Shown: one piece after another, positions 27,504 through 35,978 of the stretch | Layout of the letters: every line of letters starts with the position of its first letter | Position numbering within the stretch: position 1 is the stretch's first letter | From: CBDCNP01 sp965222425 | Lineage (GTDB): Bacteria; Acidobacteriota; Vicinamibacteria; Marinacidobacterales; DATDRI01 | Assembly (NCBI GenBank): GCA_965222425.1 | Contig: CBDCTW010000002.1 | Location: 1 to 64,000 of the forward strand | Direction of reading: 5' to 3' | DNA: 64,000 nt | Translations under genes and position numbers: made by a program | Notes under the pieces: model-generated | The model's database searches: none | What the model saw: only the letters and a program-made list of their open reading frames with translations | Told to the model about the DNA's origin: nothing

Positions 27504-28913
27504 CTACACCAGACCTCTCAACGCCGAGGTCAGCGTGTCCTCTTCTTCGGGAAGCACCGTTCGCAGATCTAGCAGCACCTGGTCGTCTGCGATGCGCGCG
27601 ATCACGGGGGGATCGTGACCACGCAAGCGATCCAAGATCGCCTGCGCCGAAAGATTCTTCGCGCGAACGCCAACCAAAGAGGTTGGTATCTCGGCCTCCG
27701 GCGCAGAGCCTCCTCCGACTTTGGAAGATCCGTCGAGCAACGAAAGCTCGAGCCCCTTTACGTCGCCGAGAGATTTCGTCAGGCGGCGTCCGCGGGACTT
27801 TATTTCGGAGGCAGGTGTCGAGAGCATCTTGAGCACGGGAATGTCCTTCGCCGCGTTGCCTTGAACGAAGGCCGCGAGTGTCGCCTCGAGTGCCGCATAA
27901 GTGAGCTTGTCTACTCTCAGCGCACGCGCCAACGGATTCTCTCGGCACTTCTTCACGCTTTCTGCGCGCCCAACGAGGACTCCAGCTTGCGGACCACCGA
28001 GAAGCTTGTCGCCGGAGAAAGTGATCAAGTCCACACCGGCGGCAAGGCTGGCCTTTACCAGCGGCTCGTTCGGTAGACCGTAGGAGCCCAGGGCGAGAAG
28101 GTTGCCGCTTCCGACATCCTCGACCACCGGGACCCCCCGCTCCTTGCCCATCGCCACCAGTTCTTCGGTCGATGCGCTCTCGGTAAAGCCCACGATTCGA
28201 AAATTGGATGGGTGGACACGGAGGATGAGCGCGGTCTCCGGTCCGAACGCGGCTTGGTAGTCTTTGATTCGCGTCTTGTTGGTCGTTCCAACTTCGCGAA
28301 GCCGTGCGCCGCTTCTCTCCAAGATATCGGGAATTCGAAAGGAGCCGCCGATCTCTACAAGTTCGCCGCGTGAGACCAAGACCTCCTTGGAAACCGCGAA
28401 GCTATTGAGGGCGAGCAGTACTGCGGCGGCGTTATTGTTGACCACTAAGGCGTCGTATCCGGGGAACAGACGCTCGAGTGGTCGGACCGCGTGTTGCTCG
28501 CGTCGACCTCGCTTACCCGTCGTTAGATCGTACTCGAGGTTGTTGTAGGAGCTCGCCACGCGGCCGACCGCCGCGATAGCGGATGGTGAGAGGGGCGCTC
28601 GACCGAGGTTGGTGTGCACGATGATGCCGGTGGCATTGATCAGGGAGACCAAGGAAGGCGCGCTGGCCATGGCCAGTTGGCTTCTTATCGAGCTCTCCAT
28701 CGACGCCAGCACTCGATCAAATCCATCCTGATCGATTTGCGCGTCACGTACCGCATCCCGGAGCCCCGCCAACGCGGCTCGAGTTGCGTGGACGAGCGGG
28801 TCTCGTCCGAACTCTGTCTCGAGCTTACGAAAACCAGCCTGGTCGAGGAGCTTCTCGACGCTCGGGAGGCGCCTCAAGAGCTGCCCGACGTCGCCGGTCG
28901 ATGCGGTGCCCAT
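27504..28913 (-). CDS. selA: L-seryl-tRNA(Sec) selenium transferase
   Basis: PLP enzyme that converts seryl-tRNA(Sec) to selenocysteinyl-tRNA(Sec). 469 residues from MGTASTGDVGQLLRRLPSVE; INATGIIVHTNLGRAPLS, LVVNNNAAAVLLAL and the PLP-lysine motif FSGDKLLGGPQAG are typical. The start at 28913 was chosen because the longer frame (to 29069) would overlap the divergent gene at 28992. No selB, selC or selD is in the window, and no selenoprotein was recognised here. Confidence 0.93.
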   Translation of the reverse strand: MGTASTGDVGQLLRRLPSVEKLLDQAGFRKLETEFGRDPLVHATRAALAGLRDAVRDAQIDQDGFDRVLASMESSIRSQLAMASAPSLVSLINATGIIVHTNLGRAPLSPSAIAAVGRVASSYNNLEYDLTTGKRGRREQHAVRPLERLFPGYDALVVNNNAAAVLLALNSFAVSKEVLVSRGELVEIGGSFRIPDILERSGARLREVGTTNKTRIKDYQAAFGPETALILRVHPSNFRIVGFTESASTEELVAMGKERGVPVVEDVGSGNLLALGSYGLPNEPLVKASLAAGVDLITFSGDKLLGGPQAGVLVGRAESVKKCRENPLARALRVDKLTYAALEATLAAFVQGNAAKDIPVLKMLSTPASEIKSRGRRLTKSLGDVKGLELSLLDGSSKVGGGSAPEAEIPTSLVGVRAKNLSAQAILDRLRGHDPPVIARIADDQVLLDLRTVLPEEEDTLTSALRGLV

Positions 28914-28991
28914 AGTCGAGATCCGAGGGAACTGCTGTCGTTGACAATAGTTAGCGTTTCCAGGTAGCATTCTAACATAGCAAAAAGGATC

Positions 28992-29405
28992 ATGGCCGAA
29001 GACCGGGCGAAGAATTACATCGAGAGACTTCCCGAGATCATCGAGCGTCGGGAGGAGGATATCTCCCATCTGGATCCACAGTCGGTGGAGATCCTCTACC
29101 CGGAAAGGGCCTCTCGCGACTTTTCACTCACCGTGGTTTTTGGTCCGTCGGATGAGCCGAAGTATCCGGAGGCCGTCACCCTTGCGGAGCGCGCCCTGAG
29201 GTATCGTAAGGAGGGTCGGGATCGATGGCTACGCCACTACGCGACCTACACCGTCAACGAGGTGGAGGAGCTTCATCGTTTGTTTGGATACGTCGGAGAA
29301 TATCCTAGCTGCGAGATATTGGTGAAAGACAAGAAGGTGCCTTACGCTCGCGAGCTGTGGTTGCCTTTCTTCTGGTTCTTCCGGAAGGAAGAGAGCCAAA
29401 CGTAG
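28992..29405 (+). CDS. Uncharacterised protein
   Basis: 137-residue soluble, charged protein starting MAEDRAKNYIERLPEIIERR. It has no recognised domain, signal peptide or membrane segment. It leads a close set of three same-strand genes, 9 nt before the next. A TTGACA at 28941-28946 may be its -35 box, but no convincing -10 follows at the right distance. Confidence 0.65.
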   Translation: MAEDRAKNYIERLPEIIERREEDISHLDPQSVEILYPERASRDFSLTVVFGPSDEPKYPEAVTLAERALRYRKEGRDRWLRHYATYTVNEVEELHRLFGYVGEYPSCEILVKDKKVPYARELWLPFFWFFRKEESQT

Positions 29406-29414
29406 GAGGCGCAC

Positions 29415-29972
29415 GTGGGTTTCTTGGAGGACATGGAAGCGCTCAAGCGGGGCATGAAGCAGCTCGAGACCGAGTACGAGCAGTGGTTCGCTGGAGCTCT
29501 CAGACAGCCACCTTGGGCGACCAAGAAGAAAGTCGAAGGCATCATTCGGAATTATTCCCGGACTCCTCCGCAAAATTTGGCCGAGCAAGCGGTGTTTCAA
29601 ATGCACCAGGCCAAGTTCACGACCTACAGCGAAATGTGGAACCGCCGGATGCGGCTCCAAGAAGAGGAGCGACTCCTCACCGGTCGAGAGGAACGATCGA
29701 AGCGGGTCGCTGCGCCGTCACCCACTACACACGGGCCATCCCGTCGAGCCACCAAGGACAAGACGGGAGACGAGTTTCGGAAGATCTTCGACAAGTATGT
29801 TGCCGCCAAGCAGGAGGTGGGTCAGTCCACCAGGAACCTGAACTACGATAGCTTCCGTAAGGTCCTTTCCAAACAAGCCAAGCAGCTCAGAAGTGGCGGA
29901 TACAAGAAAGTCGACTTCGGTGTCTCGATGAAAGGGGGAAAGGTCTCGGTGGTAGCCAGGCCTAAGAAGTGA
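29415..29972 (+). CDS. Uncharacterised protein with a basic C-terminal domain
   Basis: 185 residues from a GTG start with GGAGG-like sequence 10 nt upstream. The first 80 residues are helical (MGFLEDMEALKRGMKQLETE). After a basic, Pro-rich linker (about 85-115), a C-terminal domain with EFRKIFDKYVAAKQEVGQST and KKVDFGVSMKGGKVSVVARP follows. The latter resembles a C-terminal domain seen in myxobacterial proteins such as MXAN_5187; this match is from memory. Function unknown. Confidence 0.65.
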   Translation: MGFLEDMEALKRGMKQLETEYEQWFAGALRQPPWATKKKVEGIIRNYSRTPPQNLAEQAVFQMHQAKFTTYSEMWNRRMRLQEEERLLTGREERSKRVAAPSPTTHGPSRRATKDKTGDEFRKIFDKYVAAKQEVGQSTRNLNYDSFRKVLSKQAKQLRSGGYKKVDFGVSMKGGKVSVVARPKK

Positions 29973-30793
29973 CCCGCGGTACTCCCCCCGGGTCTCTTTC
30001 GTCCTCGCTTTTTCCCCGCTTCCTCCTTCTCACGCTGTTGTTCGTCATGGTGCCCGGTTTCGTTGACGCGTGGCCCGCGCCCACCTACCGGAACATGGTC
30101 TACGACACCCTGCTCATCATGCCGCCGTCTCTCCGACGCGTCCTCTGGCGGAATGAAGCTTATTTGTTGAAGGGAGTCTTCGGGCTGGAGGGAGAGATGG
30201 CGTCGGCCCTGGCCCGCGACGGTTTAGCGGGCTCACTTTCTCAGGACACGGTCCGTGCTGTGGACCAGAGAGTGAACGGTGTGGCGGAGCAGGTGAATCA
30301 GCGCCGCCCGTTCCGTGAGATTGCGGTTGAGCTGGGAAAGCTCCTGCGCATTGCCGCCGACTTGGCCGATCCGACCGTGGTGGGTGCCTCGGATCCGCGA
30401 CTCGCCCGTGCCAGCCGAGAGTTTCATCGTTTCGTCACCCTGCACCTGGAGGAGTTTCCCCTGGTCTACGACTGGAGACTGCCCTCGACATTAAAGGGCG
30501 GGGTCTCGGTCAATACATTACTACAACGGCTCTCGTCTGCCAGCAGGGCTTCCGTTCCCGACCTGGCGGATGCTTTTTGGAAGGCCGGCCGGTTGGTGCC
30601 CGCCACGGCCTTCGATTATCGTTCCGTGCCCTATGCGAAGGCGTCGTTGGGCTACTCGCGGGGGGTTACCGCGGCTTCTTATCTCTGGCTGGCGGCTTGG
30701 GAAAAAGCAAACGGCGATTTCACCGGTTACCGGTTCTTCGTGGAAGAAAAACCCGGCGTGACGAGGGCCCGCAAGAAGCCCGCATCGGAGTAA
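29969..30793 (+). CDS. Exported protein of unknown function
   Basis: 274 residues from a GTG that overlaps the previous stop (GTGA). A hydrophobic segment (about 15-34, ending VDAWPAPTYRN) is a signal peptide or anchor; the rest is soluble and helix-rich, with MVYDTLLIMPPSLRRVLWRN and a later FHRFVTLHLEEFPLVYDW. The mature N-terminus with Trp and the helical character recall phospholipase C/P1-nuclease proteins, but the zinc His residues are not evident, so no function is assigned. Confidence 0.65.
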   Translation: MTRGTPPGSLSSSLFPRFLLLTLLFVMVPGFVDAWPAPTYRNMVYDTLLIMPPSLRRVLWRNEAYLLKGVFGLEGEMASALARDGLAGSLSQDTVRAVDQRVNGVAEQVNQRRPFREIAVELGKLLRIAADLADPTVVGASDPRLARASREFHRFVTLHLEEFPLVYDWRLPSTLKGGVSVNTLLQRLSSASRASVPDLADAFWKAGRLVPATAFDYRSVPYAKASLGYSRGVTAASYLWLAAWEKANGDFTGYRFFVEEKPGVTRARKKPASE

Positions 30794-30815
30794 CAAAGCC
30801 AAAGAAGGGACGACG

Positions 30816-32399
30816 ATGAACGTTTCGCGAGACAAATCCAAGACTCGGGCACTACTGAGTGTAGCGAACAAGGAAGGGATTGTTTCGTTTGCCCGAGGTC
30901 TTGCGGAACGAGGCTATGAGGTTGTCTCGAGCGGTGGCACCGCGCACGTGCTCTCCCAAGAGGAGATTCCGGTTACTTCGGTGGCGGACGTAACCGGGTT
31001 TCCCCAAATACTTGGAGGTCGGGTGAAGACCCTTCATCCACTCATCCATGGCGGCATCTTGGCGCGCCGTAACTTGGCTTCTGATCTCGAGGAGCTCGAG
31101 CAGAACGAAATCATCCCGGTCGATATCGTTGCCGTGAACTTCTATCCCTTCGAGGCCAAAGTCGCGGAGAAGAGCGCCATCTCCGAGATCATAGAGAACA
31201 TCGATATTGGCGGGCCGAGCATGCTGCGAGCGGCCGCCAAAAACTTCCAGCACGTGATCCCGGTCGTCGACCCAAGGGACTACCCGCTAGTTCTGGGAAA
31301 GCTGGACGAGGGCATGGACCTTGCGACTCGGCTCTACCTGGCGGTGAAAGCGTTCCGCGCCAGCGCTCGCTACGAGGCCGCAATTGGTTCCTACATGACG
31401 CAATTGGAAGCACGCAGGGAGGAATTGGTTGCGGCTGAGCTCGAGGCATCACTGCCCGCGACTCTCAGCGTTTCTTTCGAGAAGGTTCAAGATCTCCGCT
31501 ACGGTGAAAACCCCCATCAATCCGCGGCTTTCTATCGCGAAGCGAGCGGAGTGCCGAAGGCGGTGGCGGGAGCGAGAAAGCTCCAGGGCAAGGAGCTCTC
31601 GTATAACAATATTTTGGACCTCGACGCCGCTTGGCGCCTTGCGTGTGAGTTCGAGGAAACGGCTGCGGTGGTGATCAAGCACGCCAACCCGTGCGGGGTC
31701 GCTCTCGGGGAAACGCTCTCGAGCGCCTACGTCAAGGCACGCGAAACCGATCCGGTCTCGGCCTTCGGGGGAATCGTCGGGCTCAGCCGGCCGGTGGACA
31801 AGAAAACCGCGAAGGAGTTGGCTTCGACGTTCATCGAGGCAGTCATTGCCCCGGGGTTCGAGCCGGATGCAATCGAGGAGCTCAGCGGAAAGAAAAAACT
31901 TCGGCTCTTGGCCATCGATGATCCACCCCGTTCGGCGTGGGAAGGGCACAACTTATGCCGCGTCGTGGGAGGGTTGCTGGTCCAGGATTGGGACAACTCG
32001 CCACTGGATCGGGAGCGCCTAGAGATCCCGACGAAACGCAAACCGACCGAACAAGAAATGGCGGCGCTTGAGTTCGCCTGGAAAGTGGCTAAGCACGTGA
32101 AGTCGAACGCCATCGTGATTGCCAAGGATCGCCACACTTTGGGTATCGGCGCAGGCCAAATGAGCCGGGTGGATTCTTGCCGCCTTGCGGTGACCAAGGC
32201 CCAGAGCTCGTTAGAGGGATCGGTGGCTGCTTCCGACGCGTTTTTTCCCTTTCGCGATGGACCCGATCAGCTGGCCGATGCCGGCGTCCGAGCGATCATC
32301 CAACCCGGCGGATCCATCAGGGACGAAGAAGTGATCGACGGAGCGGACGAAAGAGAGTTGGCGATGGTTTTTACCGGCGTGCGCCACTTCCGCCACTGA
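30816..32399 (+). CDS. purH: Bifunctional AICAR formyltransferase / IMP cyclohydrolase
   Basis: Catalyses the last two steps of IMP synthesis. The 527-residue protein has the IMPCH domain first (SSGGTAHVL, GGRVKTLHPLIHGGILARR, NIDIGGPSMLRAAAKN) and the AICARFT domain next (DLRYGENPHQSAAFYRE, VIKHANPCGVA, ETDPVSAFGGIVG, QMSRVDSCRLA). It ends 29 nt inside the 3' end of the convergent heptose kinase gene. Confidence 0.97.
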   Translation: MNVSRDKSKTRALLSVANKEGIVSFARGLAERGYEVVSSGGTAHVLSQEEIPVTSVADVTGFPQILGGRVKTLHPLIHGGILARRNLASDLEELEQNEIIPVDIVAVNFYPFEAKVAEKSAISEIIENIDIGGPSMLRAAAKNFQHVIPVVDPRDYPLVLGKLDEGMDLATRLYLAVKAFRASARYEAAIGSYMTQLEARREELVAAELEASLPATLSVSFEKVQDLRYGENPHQSAAFYREASGVPKAVAGARKLQGKELSYNNILDLDAAWRLACEFEETAAVVIKHANPCGVALGETLSSAYVKARETDPVSAFGGIVGLSRPVDKKTAKELASTFIEAVIAPGFEPDAIEELSGKKKLRLLAIDDPPRSAWEGHNLCRVVGGLLVQDWDNSPLDRERLEIPTKRKPTEQEMAALEFAWKVAKHVKSNAIVIAKDRHTLGIGAGQMSRVDSCRLAVTKAQSSLEGSVAASDAFFPFRDGPDQLADAGVRAIIQPGGSIRDEEVIDGADERELAMVFTGVRHFRH

Positions 32400-33375
32400 G
32401 CGAGGCTAGCAGTTCTTCCGGGTCCACCGCCGCCGTACCCAGTTTTCCGACCACGATTCCCGCCGCCTGATTGGCCAACCTCGCGGAGTCGGCGAGCGAG
32501 GCGCCGCCACTCAGCGCGAAAGCAATGGTGGCGATCACGGTATCGCCCGCTCCGGTGACGTCGAAGACCTCCCGTGCCGAGGCATCGATGTGCACCGGTG
32601 GCTTGCCCTTCTCGAACAAAGACATGCCTTGCTCACCACGAGTGATGAGGACTGCCTGACAGCCGAGCTTGCTGAGGATCGCTCGCGCGGCGCGACCCAG
32701 AGCGGACGCATCACTGATGCTCGTCTCGGTGACGCGCTCGGCTTCGTGGATATTTGGTGTCACCAGATTCACGTTTCGGTATTCACCGAAGCGGGCAAGC
32801 TTCGGGTCTACCAGAATCGGAATCTTCCGCCGTCGTGCGAGTCGAGTGCATTCCCGAAGGAGCCGAGTCGTCAGGGCACCCTTGCGGTAGTCGGAGAGAA
32901 CCAAGGCGCGTGCTCGATCGAGGGCGGAGGCGACCTTGTCTAGAGCAAGCTGTTCGAGGGCTCGGGAAATGTCGTTCCGCGACTCGCGGTCGGCCCTCAC
33001 GACTTGCTGGTTATGCGCGATGATTCGCGTTTTTAAAGTGGTCGGCCGGGTCGGATCGGTGAGCAGTCCTTCCTCAGAGATTCCCACCTCTTGAAGAACC
33101 ACGCGCATGCGCCGTGCCGCATCGTCTTCTCCCAAGACACCGATGAGAAGAGGCTCGCTTCCCAAGCTGTGTAGATTGTGGGCGACGTTCGCGGCGCCAC
33201 CAAGATGGAAGCTGTGGCCGGAGACCTCTACCACGGGCACCGGTGCTTCGGGCGAGATGCGAGACACGTTCCCACAAATGAACTCGTCGAGCATCAGGTC
33301 GCCCATGACCGCCACCTCCTTGCCGCGGGCGGCACGGAGAATGGCCGAGGCTCGTTTGGACGAGACGCCGCTCAA
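32371..33375 (-). CDS. D-glycero-beta-D-manno-heptose-7-phosphate kinase (RfaE1/HldE kinase domain)
   Basis: PfkB-family sugar kinase expected to make heptose 1,7-bisphosphate for the lipopolysaccharide core. VMGDLMLDEFICGNVSRISP, PEAPVPVVE, LGGAANVAHNL, and the catalytic DVTGAGDTVIAT loop are diagnostic. From TTG at 33375 it has 334 residues, so it carries only the kinase half and lacks the adenylyltransferase domain of HldE. The TTGA overlap with the O-antigen ligase stop and a GGAGG about 10 nt upstream support that start; ATG at 33306 would cut into the fold. Confidence 0.88.
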   Translation of the reverse strand: MSGVSSKRASAILRAARGKEVAVMGDLMLDEFICGNVSRISPEAPVPVVEVSGHSFHLGGAANVAHNLHSLGSEPLLIGVLGEDDAARRMRVVLQEVGISEEGLLTDPTRPTTLKTRIIAHNQQVVRADRESRNDISRALEQLALDKVASALDRARALVLSDYRKGALTTRLLRECTRLARRRKIPILVDPKLARFGEYRNVNLVTPNIHEAERVTETSISDASALGRAARAILSKLGCQAVLITRGEQGMSLFEKGKPPVHIDASAREVFDVTGAGDTVIATIAFALSGGASLADSARLANQAAGIVVGKLGTAAVDPEELLASLSGGSGARR

Positions 33376-34610
33376 GGGACCACGTCCTCCGTCATTGCAG
33401 TTCGATTTCGTTCGAGCACGATGGGGATAGCCATCGCGAAAAGAAAGAGCATGAGAAACTCTGAATCGCCGAAGTTGTACTCGAAGAGCCCCGCGGTCAA
33501 CCCCGCAACCATAAGTGCCAGGGCTCCAGCTGCCAATCCGCGGTCGCTTTTTTCGGGGGGCGCGCGCCCGCCTGTGGGAGCCGCCCGGTAGGACCGAATG
33601 CTTACCGTCAATCCAACTGCCATCAGCCATACCCAGGCCACCAGACATGGTAAACCACGCTCGGCTGCGATCTGAACGACATTATTATGAAGGTGAATAT
33701 TCTGCAGGCGCGGAGCGCCCTCTAACCGGTAAATAGGATAGACCGACTCCACCATGTTGGGACCCACCCCGAACCATGGATGATTGGCGGTCATCTGGAT
33801 GCCACTTTTAATCATGTACATACGGTCTCGGCTCGAGCGATCGGGTCGGACGAGCGATCGTACTCTCTTCTCGACATCGCTGGGCACGAGAAGCATCGCT
33901 CCGATCAGGAGGATGGGCATCCCAATCAACAGACGCCGGTCGCGCAGGAAGCACACCAAGCTGAACCCGACGAGCACGCCGAACCAGGCGCTGCGCGTCA
34001 GCGAGAGCGCCAAAGCGACCAAGATCGTCACCAGACTCGCCACGAGGAAAACGCGCCTTCGACGGCCAAAGAGTAGCTCGGCAAATGCGAGCACGCCGAC
34101 ACCCATGAGCAGGCCGGAGAACGTCATGTAGTGGCTCATGAATCCGCGAATCCGATGATTGATGTCGTCGCCCAACTCACTGAAAAAATACTGCCACAAG
34201 GCGAAAAGCGCGCCTAGGTCGGCCACGATGATCAAGACCAACACTAAACGCTCCAACGTCGAGGTTCGACGAACCACACTCACGATAACGTATGGAATAG
34301 CGAGGAGCGTCAGCTTCTTCATGCTGGCAAAGCTTTCTCCGGGGTCGAAAGAAAATCCGGCGGAGGCGATGCTGAGGACCGCGAACAGACCGAGCGGCCA
34401 ATCCAAAGGCAGCCCGACCAGCTCCGCCTTGCCGGCCGCCAGCTGGTAGAGCCAGAGTAGCAGCACGAACGTCAGCACGATCTGGGAAGCGGCGATGGAG
34501 ATCTGGATCAGGAAGAGCCAGAACCCGATGGCGAAGACCAGCGTTGGTTCTTGACCCGCGAGCTCAGCCAGCCGACCCGTCCCGGAGAGAGTAGCGGCAG
34601 CGGCCTTCAC
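33372..34610 (-). CDS. O-antigen ligase/polymerase-type membrane protein (Wzy_C)
   Basis: 412-residue polytopic protein with about 11-12 hydrophobic segments. The Wzy_C region contains LTRSAWFGVLVG and, in a long periplasmic loop, GVGPNMVESVYP and LHNNVVQIAAERGLP, the His-containing motif of WaaL and Wzy proteins. It starts with GTG at 34610, overlapping the GT9 stop (GTGA), with GGAAGG just upstream. Context with a heptosyltransferase and heptose kinase favours lipopolysaccharide assembly; ligase versus polymerase cannot be decided. Confidence 0.85.
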   Translation of the reverse strand: MKAAAATLSGTGRLAELAGQEPTLVFAIGFWLFLIQISIAASQIVLTFVLLLWLYQLAAGKAELVGLPLDWPLGLFAVLSIASAGFSFDPGESFASMKKLTLLAIPYVIVSVVRRTSTLERLVLVLIIVADLGALFALWQYFFSELGDDINHRIRGFMSHYMTFSGLLMGVGVLAFAELLFGRRRRVFLVASLVTILVALALSLTRSAWFGVLVGFSLVCFLRDRRLLIGMPILLIGAMLLVPSDVEKRVRSLVRPDRSSRDRMYMIKSGIQMTANHPWFGVGPNMVESVYPIYRLEGAPRLQNIHLHNNVVQIAAERGLPCLVAWVWLMAVGLTVSIRSYRAAPTGGRAPPEKSDRGLAAGALALMVAGLTAGLFEYNFGDSEFLMLFLFAMAIPIVLERNRTAMTEDVVP

Positions 34611-35671
34611 GTCATCCTTCCTTTCGCCCGGCCCTGCCCGGCAATGCCTGTGGGCATGAGCTCCAAAGCGGCATCGAGGATTCTTTCTACAGGGAGCTCC
34701 ATGAGGCAGGCGAACTGTGCCGGGTTGACGCACCACTTGCCGTGGCACGGGCTGCATTCGAGACCGGCCGTGATCGCCCGGTGAGCGACGCCCCAGGGAT
34801 GCCAGCGTTTGGGATCGGAGGAACCAAATATGCCCACCACGGGGGTACCCAGAGCGGCGGCGACGTGCATGGGGCCACCGTCGTTGCCGACGTAGAGCGA
34901 GGCGGACTCTATCAAGGCCATGAGCTCCCGGGATGTGAGGCCTGCGACCACCGGCAGCTCAGGTGAAAAAAACTCGGTGAGAGAGTGTTGTGGACCCGGC
35001 AAGCTGACCACTACCGGTCGCCCGGTGCGCTCTTTCAGAGCTTGACCGAGCTCTAGGAATCGCTTGGCGGGCCACTGTTTCGATGGAAAGCTGGCAGTGG
35101 GTTGAAACAATAGATAATCCTGACTAGAAACACCGAGCTCCCCGAGCCGTCGGCTCATTGGGGCGCGAGCTTCCGCAGGGGCTCGAAGACTGGGGAGCAG
35201 ATCCGGCACCGGCACTCCCAACGCCGCCACTAATGAGGCTTGGTCATGAACGGTATGTGTGGCGGCGGGATCGGCGAAGACTTCTTCTGGTCGCCCAACA
35301 CGTAGGTTGTAAGCCCAGTGGAACCTGTAGTTGTTCCGCCCGACCCGAAGCGGTGCTCCCGAAGCCGCGGTGAGCCAGGCGCTAGTCGGTCCACCGTGAA
35401 AGTTGATCACCGCATCGAAACCGATGCCCCGGAGCCTTTTCGCAAGGGAGAGCTTGTCGAAGCTATCCCGGCCGAGCGGGAGCACTTCGTCGACCGAACG
35501 GTGCCCCTCGAGAAGGTCGGCGAGCTCCTTGGCCAGCACCACGTAGAGCTTCGCGTTCGGCAAGGCGGAGCGAAGCGCATCCAGGGCCGGGGTCATGAGG
35601 ACCGCGTCTCCCATGGAGCGAAGACGCAGGCACAGTATCTTGCGGAGTCCGCCGTAGACGAGTTGGCTCAA
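34607..35671 (-). CDS. Glycosyltransferase family 9 (ADP-heptose:LPS heptosyltransferase type)
   Basis: 354 residues. The GT9 marks are ILCLRLRSMGDAVLMTPALD at the N-terminus, FQPTASFPSKQWPAKRFLEL in the middle and VGNDGGPMHVAAALGTPVVG for the donor site. The C-terminal CSPCHGKWCVNPAQFACLM Cys cluster is also common in this family. TTG at 35671 overlaps the stop of the Trm112-like gene (TTGA). Probable role: adding heptose to the inner core. Confidence 0.9.
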   Translation of the reverse strand: MSQLVYGGLRKILCLRLRSMGDAVLMTPALDALRSALPNAKLYVVLAKELADLLEGHRSVDEVLPLGRDSFDKLSLAKRLRGIGFDAVINFHGGPTSAWLTAASGAPLRVGRNNYRFHWAYNLRVGRPEEVFADPAATHTVHDQASLVAALGVPVPDLLPSLRAPAEARAPMSRRLGELGVSSQDYLLFQPTASFPSKQWPAKRFLELGQALKERTGRPVVVSLPGPQHSLTEFFSPELPVVAGLTSRELMALIESASLYVGNDGGPMHVAAALGTPVVGIFGSSDPKRWHPWGVAHRAITAGLECSPCHGKWCVNPAQFACLMELPVERILDAALELMPTGIAGQGRAKGRMT

Positions 35672-35859
35672 GTAGTCGACTTCGTGTCGGACTGCTCGAT
35701 GGTGGCCTCGTCGACCAGCATGATCGGAATGTCGTCCCGGATCGGGTACACCCGGAAACATTTGCCGCACTTGAGAGCGGCGCCTTCTTTCACTAGCGTG
35801 ACCGGTGTTTTGCAGACCGGGCAGGCCAGTATCTCTAGTAACTCAGGATGGATAGCCAT
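35668..35859 (-). CDS. Trm112/UPF0434-family zinc-ribbon protein
   Basis: 63 residues, MAIHPELLEILACPVCKTPV with a second Cys pair in LKCGKCFRVYPIRDDIPIML. The CxxC pairs (C13/C16, C32/C35) suggest a zinc ribbon. In proteobacteria such proteins (YcaR) sit in lipopolysaccharide loci, as here, where it heads the operon. Possible methyltransferase partner; not shown. Confidence 0.9.
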   Translation of the reverse strand: MAIHPELLEILACPVCKTPVTLVKEGAALKCGKCFRVYPIRDDIPIMLVDEATIEQSDTKSTT

Positions 35860-35978
35860 AGAACAGTGTCTTTAGGTGCCTCAGTGCGCAGTTGAATTTC
35901 TTCAGCACCCTGCCTAGTAGAAAACCTTATAGCAGGCCGTTCATGGGGTGTCAATCTGACGTTACCGGCTCCCCTGGC

